A stretch of DNA of 64,000 nt from Casuarina equisetifolia. Lineage: Eukaryota; Streptophyta; Magnoliopsida; Fagales; Casuarinaceae. Under the pieces are notes generated by a model. The model searched no databases. It was not told where the DNA came from and saw only the letters and a program-made list of their open reading frames with translations. The stretch lies in assembly GCA_028551475.1 (NCBI GenBank), contig CM052355.1:18249543-18313542 (forward strand), in the 5' to 3' direction. The stretch's first letter is position 1, and each line of letters starts with the position of its first letter. A program made the translations under genes and the position numbers. Positions 24,535 through 37,026 of this stretch are shown one piece after another.

Positions 24535-25914
24535 TATTACGATTAGGCCTAGCTCAACATTAATTAAAAGAGGCCCATTCGAAAAACCTAAGGCAACAAG
24601 TTAAGGGATTATATAAGGATTCTTAACCATCAAGAAAGGGACATTATTAAGAGAAAAACTTATTCTATCATTAGTAGTTTTGCTTTTACCTCTAGCTTTA
24701 ATGTAGTCATAGTTTATGTTAAGAGTAGTTATAAGTAGCCTTTTAATGTCATAATGTTTTCCTTATGGCTCAATTATCAATTGTAATTTGGATTGGGATT
24801 ATTGTGGAACTTTTTATTATTATACGTTTTGGAATTGGATTAAATTAAATAGTACAAGGTATTCATTTATTGGGGGCACTTGTATTCCTTAATTGTGGTT
24901 TGTATAAGGCTCAAGTCTTAATAGTGGTGTTGGAAGACACCAATTTGACAATTGAAATTAGAATCAAGATATAAGCACAAGTCATGGAAAAAAAAAGTGA
25001 GAATTTGAAGCTTGGTGGAAAAATTACAAGCATGTTTGATTTTATTTTCTTGTAATTTAAAATACTACTCAAAACTTAAAAAGAAATCCTATGTATGTTG
25101 AAGGAATTACAAAAAGCCAATGAGTCACGATAGGAGGAGATAGAGGAATCTCCATTAAAAAAGGTGGTGGAGCCATTACTAAATGAGATGAATAAGCATT
25201 TGCTAGAAAAGGTGGAGGAATTGTAATTAGAAAAGATGGAGGAACCACCACTTAAAGAGATGGTGAAGTTACTATTAAAAGAGATGAAAGAGTCATTGCT
25301 AAAAGAAGTGGATGAGCTATTGCCAAAGAAAACATAGGAGCTACCACTAGAGGAAAGAGATGAACCACCACTAGAAAAAGTAGAGGAGCTACCTTCCTTT
25401 CCATCATGATGGAGTTGCAAGTTGAATCACACTGATGAATTCTTCACTCATTAGGGGAAACCACTGAAGTCTCTCCAACCCCAATTTCAAGTATTAAATG
25501 GTGATATCTTTGGAAAAAGGAAAAAAAAAAGATGACCTTTAAGGACAAGGGTTGTTTGATGGGACGAGGATTGTTAGGATATGGCCTAGTATTAAGTTGT
25601 ATATAAGGATTCTCAATCTTCAAAAGAGGGATGTTATCAATAGAAAAGCTTTTTTTTTATCATTAGTAGTTTTCCTTAGTTATAGCTTTAAAGTTCTTAT
25701 AGTTTTTATTAGGAGTAGTTATCAATAGCCATAGTTTCATAGTTTTTTTTTTCTTGTGGCTTAATCACCAATTGTAGTTTGGTTGGGATTATTGTGGAAC
25801 TTTTAATTATTATATCTTTTGGAATTAGATTGAATTGAATAGTACAAGGTATTCTTTTACTTGGAGTTCTTGTATTCCTTAATTATGGTTTGCTTAAGGC
25901 TTAAAGTCCTAATA
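24535..25914 (+). mobile_element. Compact non-autonomous LTR retrotransposon (1.38 kb, TRIM/small LARD-like)
   Basis: Direct LTRs lie at 24,535-24,923 (389 bp) and 25,572-25,914 (343 bp). The right one lacks a block of about 50 bp near its start. They share long runs such as ttgggattattgtggaactt and agtacaaggtattc. The element is flanked by ctatc on both sides (24,530-24,534 and 25,915-25,919). The first LTR is followed by TGGTGTTGGAAG at 24,925, a degenerate Met-tRNA primer site, and the second is preceded by a purine-rich stretch. The interior is about 650 bp and has no RT, integrase or protease; it contains a 24-bp tandem repeat coding an acidic/leucine octapeptide. LTR ends are TA/TA or TG/TA instead of TG/CA, so it is old. 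Confidence 0.8.
25142..25393 (+). repeat. 24-bp tandem repeat coding an E/K/L octapeptide
   Basis: About ten degenerate 24-bp units in one frame read as octads of the form (V/E/K)EPLLKEM: for example VEPLLNEM, EEPPLKEM, VKLLLKEM, KESLLKEV and DEPPLEKV. Two units contain in-frame TAA or TAG codons (near 25,227 and 25,336). Such a periodic acidic/leucine sequence could form a coiled or amphipathic segment if translated. A Ser/Gly-rich frame on the opposite strand is only the shadow of this repeat. Confidence 0.85.
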
Positions 25915-26369
25915 CTATCCCATTGCAAAATTTCCAAGTAAAGCAAAATGGAAAGGCTAGATCTGGTTATTGAAAAAGTCATCTAATCTCGTGTTTATTC
26001 TTCCTAAGGAAAGCAATCTCCATATCTCAACTCTAGACGATAAATTTTTCAATTCTAAAAATCATTTTAGGCACAATTAGAACCCCTGTAGTTTCATTTG
26101 TAGCAAGATACAAAAGGTCTCCAAGTTCAATAAAAACACCTTTTGATATGGGTACCATAGCATAAAACCATTAACCACCACAAGGAGGGTAGCCAAAGTA
26201 ATTGGTTTAAGTAGGTTAACCTTTGTCACTATCACCATTGGCAATCATAATATAAATACAATGCAACTAATAATGGTTTTATAGCAAATATTTTTTAAAG
26301 GGGGGAGCTTTAACTAAATGCCCTTTAAATGTTATTTTAAATCAAATAAAAAAACCTCTAAGAGGTTCC
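25915..26369 (-). mobile_element. Host copia remnant between two inserted elements
   Basis: Bounded on the left by the target duplication of the compact LTR element and on the right by that of the plus-strand copia. By position it should belong to the gag or leader part of the minus-strand host copia. Reading is too decayed to name a domain, so the assignment rests on nesting order. Confidence 0.45.
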
Positions 26370-26612
26370 TATTAAAATAGATGATTTGTTGTGGGCCTCT
26401 AGTGTGTTTTCTTAATAGCTATATTACACTGGCCCATCATTGTCATACAAGCCCATTCTTTTATTCCTTAAGTTTGTACTTAAGAGAACATTTTTAAAAG
26501 ATTGCAAAACACATGAAATATATAAGCCTATGGCAATTTCCCACATTTCTTAGACTCACTTGCTTTGAATGTTTTCCTGTTCCTTCTTATTCTTCTTTTT
26601 CATTTACTTCAA
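26370..26612 (+). repeat. 5' LTR of plus-strand copia
   Basis: Aligns through its length with 31,525-31,768 (gttgtgggcct.tagtgtgttttct, cccattc.tttattc, aacttcccacatttct, actcacttgct). It starts TATTAAAATA, where the 3' copy starts TGTTGAAATA. Confidence 0.85.
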
Positions 26613-29600
26613 GATGGTATTTGAAAAGGCTTAATTTGGAAGCTTTCTCCATTTTTTTCTTAGGACCAATTGAATGCAACTTATTCAAATTTTCCATCAA
26701 AGGTATTTTGATTTCTTGCTTTCAAGGATTTTTTTTATAAAAAAATGTGTTGTTAGTTAAATGCTCATACATATGTTATGTTTTGAAACTTCATTGCCTT
26801 CAAAATCTAACTTGATCAATATCTCACCAACCACAAATGTTTTTTGACAACTCTACTAATCAACTTTCCTCTTTTGCATAATACATCCACTGACTATGGC
26901 ATCTACTTCTTCCAAAAATGAGACACCAAACCTAACAACAAACTAATCCCATAATCCATGTCTTGATCCCCATTACATTTTTACCACAATATGCTTGGGA
27001 CATCTCTAGTTACTGATTTACTTAACGATGATTTAAACTATGAGTTATAGAATAGGTAGATGAAGAATCAATTGATAGTAAAAAACTAAAAAAGGTAAGT
27101 ATATGGGTCTTTCCCTCAACTAAAAGTTGACCCAAAAACTAATAAGCTTAGGAACAGTTTTGTTTTACCATTTAAAGTTAGTTTGAAAAGTTTATAGATG
27201 GGAATTTAGTGTTGTTTGTAACTTGAAAGAGCAACTTACAAGTGATTTAGCAAGCTTTTGATAACTGTTTTAGGACCCTTACAAGAACTCAACTTTATCA
27301 CCTTTAGCAATATCAACTTGGAAACAAAATGTCTTCTTCGACGGTCAGGGAATACTATTTGAAGATTAACAATCTCTAGGTTAAAATCAAAAGCATGGAA
27401 CATACGATCCATTATGATTATGGAAATTGTTCTTGCAAAGTGAATGAGAGACTTGATGAGAAAACCAAAAAGCATGAAACCATGGATTTCATGTTGGGCT
27501 TATCCAAAAATTTCAAAAGTTTCAAGACAAATGTCATGTCCAAAGAGCCCTCACCAAATTTTGATTCTACCTTCAATTTGGCAAAGGAAGACAACACTAG
27601 CAATGGAAAGATGAAATCAACATTGGGGTTCTCTACAAAGTAGTCCTTGTAGTAGCTTCTCTAGTGTCATTTGCATAGAATGCTAAAAAGGTGAAAATCG
27701 ATGAGAAGGGGAGGGGATTTGCTCTTACTGTCATAAATATAGGTACTAAAGGGATGAGTGCTATAAATTGGTGGGATTTCCTCTTGGATGAGTTTTGAAG
27801 GGCAAGGGAAAGCAAGTCATAGGTCAAGCTTTTTAAATTGCCAAGGAAGTGTGGGTGGTGGAACGGGGGTTGTAGGCATGAAGCATAAAATTCTCTTTGG
27901 GTTTAGTGGTTTTTAAAGCTTAAGCAATTTTCAAACTTCATGAGGCCAAACACATGGTTTTTATCTATAGGCCCAAAAAATATTCAACCTACAAGTGCCT
28001 CACATTTGTTATCTTGACATAAATGAAGTAGAGCCCATTTCACATAGGTCCATCTATGAAGTTCAACAATCAAGTGGCTATCGACAAGCATACCAAGCTC
28101 ACAAATAGCAGGCACAATTGGGCCATCAAAATTAGATTGGGAGCATATATTTTGCAAATGTCATAACACATCCCATAAGTGCCACAATCACGCTAAATCA
28201 ACTCTAAAACATGTTCACTATACAATTCATGAAGCCTCCACCCTAGTCGCCCATTAACCATGAAGGTATAATGCGCTCATCAAATTTTAATCATCCATGG
28301 ATTATAGATTTAGGCTCATGCGACCATGTCACATATGATTTAAATTTTTTATATTCTTATTATTCATGTGAACCTCAATCATTGCCTATTACGCTACTTG
28401 ATGACATATGTTTATACCACACATATTGGACATTCACAACCCACAAAATTATTACACCTAAATTGTGTCTTATATAAACCTCAGTTGAAATTTAACTTAC
28501 TTTCAATTAAAAGAATTATCTTTGATTGCAATTGTGTTGTTATATTTTTTGAAAATTTCTACATTTTTTAGGATTGTACAACTAGATAGGTGATCGAACT
28601 AGGTAAGACAATACAATAGCTTTATTTTTTGCAATCCACTCTTTTTGAATTGTCTCATTGTATTACACATATTTTGAATACTATCCGTTCTTTTTTTGTC
28701 TTATATGAATATGAACAACTTCTGTAATAATAATGTTATATTTTATGGCATAAGCATTTAGGCCATAGTGCACAAAAATGTTATCTCACTTATGGTAAGC
28801 ATATAGAATATCCTAAATTCTTTTCATGTTTTATTTGTCCACTAGCAAAATAAACTTAATATTTTTTTCCACAATGTCATACTTTCAGTCATGCTACATT
28901 TAACCTTATGCAAATGGACTTATAAGGACCTCATAGGGAACCCAATTATGACAAGTTGCATTATCTTTTAGCTATCGTTGATAATTTTTTATAGGTGACT
29001 TAGACCTTCCTCCTACCTTTTTACCATTTAGTCATTCCTTTTCATGGTCTGGACATAATATGGTGCCCTAGTTAAATGCATTATTTTTTAACAATGGTAT
29101 TGAATTCTTTTCTATTATGTGTTCCAACTTTTTAACATCTTGTAGGATATTTCATGAAAGTTTTTGCATATACATCCCTTAACAAAATGGTCTGGCAGAA
29201 CATAAACATTGTCACTTATTAAATGTAGGATAGCATTAATGTTCTAGCCCACATCTTTACATGTTTTTTAAAGGAGTGCATTTTGACAACCACTTATATC
29301 ATTAACCAATTGCCAAACTGTAAACTTAGGAACTAGTCCCCTTATGAAATGTTGCATGGAAAACCACCCTCTTAGATCATCTATAAGTTTTTGGTTATAG
29401 GTGCTACACCACTATTTTGCATCTTAGAGACAAATATTCTCCTAGGGTCATTCCTCTTTATAGAAGGGTTATAAGGTTTGTAATCCAAATGGTGAATTTT
29501 TTTGTTAATTATGATGTTGTTTTTTATGAATATGATTTTTCATTTTCTCTAAGTCAGTCCATAGTTCTTTTTAGTAATTAACCCCCAAATCAACCATCAC

Positions 29601-31524
29601 TAACCAAACATCACTTAGTCATACAATCCACAATCTACCACATTGGAGTCACCTTCAAACATACTACAACCTTCACTAGAGCCATCTGTAGAAGAACCTC
29701 AAATGCTACTTTTGGATACATAATCTCAAACCACAAATCCTCCACAAAACACATTGCTTAACCAACCTCTCCAAGAAACCCTAGAGCTACCTTTAAAACA
29801 ATCATTTCTAGCTCCTTGGCAATTATCATTACCTACACGCCTTCTTATTTGGATCACTAATTACATATGTTCATCTAACTCTACAAGGTTGAATAGTCAT
29901 GACCCCAATATCCAACCATGTTTCTCTTAATCATTTTTGTCTGTACTACAAGCATATCATTGCTTCTATATCCACTACTATTAAGCCCAAGACATGCCAT
30001 TAGGTACTTAAGGATAATCATTGGATTAATGCTATGAATAAAAAATTATTAGCCCTAAAGGCTAATCACATGTGGGATGTTGTGACACTTTTACTTGGTC
30101 ATAAAGCTATAGGATCTAAGTGAATGTATAAAATGAAGTATCATGCATATGGTATTATTAAGATATACAAAGCATGATTGGTGGCCAAGGGATATATACA
30201 ACATGAAGGTATATATTATGACAAAACCTTTTCCCTTATGGCTAAATCAGTGACTATGAGATTAGTTATAAGCATTGTAGCCATTAGACATTGGTGCCTT
30301 CATCAATTGGATATACAAAATGCTTTCTTACACAAGGATTTGATGGAGGAGATTTATATACAATTTCCATCTGGCTTTTCATGTTAAGGAGAAAGATTAG
30401 TGTGTCATCTAAGAAAATCATTTTATATATTCAAACATGCATCAAAATAATGGTATGCCAAATTCATAGAGGTATTCCTTGTAGCTAGTTTTTACCAATC
30501 TTTACTTGATTATGCATTGTTCACCAAATAGAATAAAGGTTCCTTCATCATCCTTATATTTTATGTGGATGACATCTTAGTAACTAGAGATAATCTTTCT
30601 ATGATTTTAGAGCTTAAGAGATATTTGCATTCAATCTTTCACATGAAGGATCATAGGCAATGTAAGTACTTCCTTAAAATATAAATAGCTTGTTCACCAA
30701 AGGGTATATACTTTAATTCAAATACACATTGGACTTGATTGCAAAGGCTAAACTTATAGGATCAAAGCCTACCATCACTCTCATGGAACAAAAAGTAAAG
30801 TTAACTCCACCAAAGTATGATAAGGAAGATCTTCATAAATGAGATGACCCATTTCTCAAGGATCATGTCTTATATCATAGAATGGTTGGCAAATTGACAC
30901 ATTTGATTTGTGCCAAGCCAAACACTTTAGTTTCACAATTCAATACCTTAGTCAGTTTACTCATTTTCCAAAGCATTTACACATGGATGCAATTATAAAA
31001 GTACTAAAGTGTATAAAAAGGACACTTGGACTTAGACTCTTTCTTTCATGTTTATTGACATTGGAGCTTATTGCTTATTGCAATTCAAACTATGCAACCT
31101 ATCCCATGTTGTGAAAGTACACACCAATTATTACATTAAGCTAGGTGATTCCCTAATGTCATGGTTGCCCAAGAAACAACCAATTGTATCTTGATTGTTA
31201 GTCGACTCAAAGTGTAAAGCTATAAGATATACAGTTTGTGAAATTATTTGGCTTCTTGGATTATTTCAAGATTTTGGTGCAATAGCAAAGTGATGGGGCA
31301 CATCATGGCAAACCTTATTTTTCATCAAAGGACAAAGATTATCAAGATAAATTATCACTTTATGTGAGAGAAAATTCAAAGAGGAATAATAAATACTTGC
31401 TATGTCAACACATGAGAGCATCCCATTGATTTATTTACTAAAGCATTGTACCACCCACGACATCATCATCTATTGTCAATGCTTGGAATATTTGATTTAT
31501 ACAAATCTCTAGCTTGAAAAATAG

Positions 31525-31768
31525 TGTTGAAATATATGATGTGTTGTGGGCCTTTAGTGTGTTTTCTCAATAATTGTTTTCTATTTACTCATCATTGTCA
31601 TACGGACCCATTCCTTTATTCTTTGATTTTGTACTTAAGAGTACTTTGTAAAGATTACATAACACACAAAGTATATGAGCCTGCAAGCAACTTCCCACAT
31701 TTCTCAGACTCACTTGCTCTCAATGTTTTCCCGTGTCTTCTTCTTGTTCTTCTTCACTTACTTCAAGA
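31525..31768 (+). repeat. 3' LTR of plus-strand copia
   Basis: Begins TGTTGAAATA and ends near acttcaag, just before the shared flank agaggttcc. A related LTR of the same family is at about 53,315-53,560. Confidence 0.85.
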
Positions 31769-31774
31769 GGTTCC

Positions 31775-32038
31775 AGCAAATTGAATCCCTAGGTAGCTTC
31801 GAAAAATGCCAACAACAAAAAAAACATAAAAAAGATGATAATGGTTTCAATTGTTGGTGATTAATTCTTCAAGAATCGACTAAACTTGAAGAGAAGAAAA
31901 GGAAAATCTCACTGCAAACAAAACGTTCTAGGTTGAATGAAAGCAAACGTACAAGGGACATTTTTCTTTTCGAATTGAGCAAAAGTGTGAAAATCTAGCT
32001 ATGTAAAAACCAGCAAAGAATTATCAGCTTTGATACCA
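31775..32038 (-). mobile_element. Leader and gag start of the minus-strand host copia, with primer-binding site
   Basis: The complement of 32,027-32,038 is TGGTATCAAAGC, an 11/12 match to the initiator-Met tRNA primer site common in plant copia elements, directly next to the LTR. The rest down to 31,775 is leader or gag sequence, truncated by the plus-strand copia insertion. Confidence 0.7.
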
Positions 32039-32272
32039 TGATAAGATTCAAACTGAAAACTTAATTACTGAGTAGAATGGATTGAATCTCAAACACCATT
32101 TACACAGCTTGAGTGAATGAGTATAATTGTTTATTGCTTTACAACAGTGTACAACAAAATAATAAGCTGAATATTACGCAGCGAACAAATGTATGATCCA
32201 AATCTGACTATTAATCACTGATCATTGAGGGGACTCCACGTGTGCAGCGTTATTTGTCAACACTACTCAACA
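32039..32272 (-). repeat. 5' LTR of the minus-strand host copia
   Basis: On the minus strand it starts TGTTGAGTAGTG (32,272) and ends ATCTTATCA (32,039), giving 234 bp with TG...CA ends abutting the primer site. Immediately right of 32,272 the sequence ttgtcatgtttgg continues the PPR 3' flank seen uninterrupted at 3,031, so this LTR edge is the right border of the 14.2-kb foreign block. The partner 3' LTR was not found near 18,060-18,600. Confidence 0.8.
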
Positions 32273-33074
32273 TTGTCATGTTTGGAAGGGTGGGATCTGA
32301 AGATTTTTGAAGGCCAAATCCGCTTGTGTATGGAAGATCAGACTAAGTTTGTCCACTATGTGGCAATTACAATGTTCTGCAATTGTTCTTAGCTTCATGC
32401 ACCACTTAGTTCAGATTTTAGAAGACGAAACCGGTTTCAAGAGATGATGTCCATGACAAACTCTTTTATATTTAATAAGAAAACAAATACAGGCATTTAC
32501 ACCCACTACCAGAACTACTGCAAAAGAATGGTGTGTACCAAAAACATTGGCAGGTTAGTGGGTACTTATGGGAGAATATGATGAAACAATGAGGTAGTAA
32601 CTGGATTTGTTTGTCTTTCGTAAGTGATACAGAGGGAAACTAGAAGACTAGGAGTGGAAGAATAAGGCATGTATATGCTTCCAAAAGTAAGTGGAAGCGG
32701 CTCCTCTAACTAAATTATGGACGTGCGACTTGCAGCTGCAGTAGCCTTTAATTGCCCATCATATGAAAACAGACGTAAATACTAAAACATATGATGACTG
32801 TTAATACCCGCAACAAAGCGGGTATCATGACGGAAGCCGGAAGCCGGAAGCCGGAAGCCAGAAGCCCAAGGCAAGGCGGAGGCGTTACCAACCAACAAGA
32901 AAAATACAAGAAGAAAGCATACACTGAGCTGTTGATTTACTAACACAAAGAAACCAATCTATACATCTTAATCTTATCCAGAAGTGGGATGACAGTTGAA
33001 AGTGTGGTTGTAGCAGTAATGAAGAATGAAGAAAATAATTCCACAGAAGGGTACAGAAGCTGTTTCTGTTTCCA
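32273..33074. other. Displaced PPR-B 3' flank and RABB1 downstream region
   Basis: 32,273-32,815 is homologous to 3,031-3,410 downstream of PPR-A. A (GGAAGCC)n tandem of four units lies at about 32,832-32,862; copy A has only one partial unit. 32,870-33,074 is the RABB1 3' UTR side, aligning with about 6,760-7,267. Confidence 0.75.
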
Positions 33075-35930
<2,856 letters not shown>

Positions 35931-37026
35931 GGCTGCCGATTCCTATAAGACGCCGGGGCGATGAAGAGCTTCGCTTGTTGTCTGGGTTGCGAGTCGGAAG
36001 AGAGTTCACAGAGGAAGGAGAAGAAGAAGAGGGAGAAGGACGAGGACGAGTTGGGGAGCGAAACTGAACGCAGATTATAAATGCTTATGTATTGTAAATG
36101 GCTGTGTTTGTAACGTAATTAATGACGCGCCGAGGAACACACGGCGACGTTTTAGTGACATAGGCCGACACGCAAAGGTTTGCTTGAGGCTTCTGGATAG
36201 CGTATACGACGAGGATTACTCGACTTAACATCCCCACTTCCTTGTTTTTGCTTTATCTTTATCATCTTTCTAATCTTTTCCTCTCTCTGAATATAAGAAT
36301 TCAAATTCACATGCAGGATTTGGTCATAAATGAGAGGGACTTGTCATTATTATCACCCTTTAGTGTATGTTTTAAGGATTCATATTCATTTTCACATGAG
36401 AATTTTCAAAAGCAACTCGTGTGGTCACCATGGGGCTTTCTTTTCTTTTTGTTTTTTCTCTTTCGGCTTTGCTTCAAACGCAGGCCTCCTATGGTTTCTG
36501 TACCCCGGAAAAGATTTGCTGGGAAGAATGGTATATTCTGCTGCTAAACTTATCCTTCACAGTAGAAAGAAGCATGTTGATCATGTGCTTTTGCAGCGGC
36601 ACACCATTCCTGTTTATATAGTTCTACGGATAGGTTAGGAATCGTCAAAATACCTTTTTGGAGACTATTGTTAGGTTCAAGAAGCCCCAGTTGGTAATAT
36701 CATAAATATGATAACTGTGTTGTAAGGTTTCATGGGTACCAAAGTTCCCAAACCTTGCTCAAAAATTAAATCTCGACCAAAAACCAGTAATATCCTCTAA
36801 CCAAAATTACTCAAATGTGATTAAAGAAGCTTCAAGTATGAAGAATAAGCGACCAGGATCCAACACCAATTTAGTCCAACACATAACAGGCTTTAAAGTT
36901 TGATTCTTTTGAGATTTTGAAACTGGAAACTGGAGAGGATCTTATCTTTCCACCTAATTAATACACGAATTATAATGGAAGTCATGAAAAAACAACTCAA
37001 CCCCGTACAGGACTGTAGAATCATTG
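35931..37026. other. RABB1 promoter and PBB1 downstream spacer
   Basis: 35,931-36,070 is purine-rich on the plus strand (gaagaagaagagggag) and is the probable RABB1 5' UTR. 36,430-36,630 contains a 66-codon frame starting MGLSFLFVFSLSALLQTQAS, which looks like a signal peptide but has no recognisable mature domain. No other gene was recognised. Confidence 0.5.

Larger units (their letters stand above)
26370..31770 (+). mobile_element. Ty1/copia retrotransposon, full-length but decayed
   Basis: LTRs lie at 26,370-26,612 and 31,525 to about 31,768, and both flanks share agaggttcc (26,361-26,369 and 31,766-31,774). A primer-site-like TGGTATTTGAAA follows the 5' LTR at 26,616. Domains come in copia order. 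Gag (27,329-27,640) includes LDEKTKKHETMDFMLGLSK, with a zinc-knuckle remnant at about 27,720. Protease at about 28,285 reads WIIDLGSCDHVT (the usual DSG is DLG). Integrase runs from about 28,740 to 29,500. RT spans about 29,890-30,900, with LVAKGYIQHEGI, QLDIQNAFLH and the intact catalytic YVDDILV at 30,562-30,582. RNase H runs to about 31,500. Many stops and frameshifts make it inactive. It is inserted in the minus-strand copia. Confidence 0.9.

Noticed and set aside
25076-25420. 114-codon Ser/Gly-rich minus-strand frame
   Set aside because: Shadow of the plus-strand 24-bp octapeptide repeat; no stop codons by composition.
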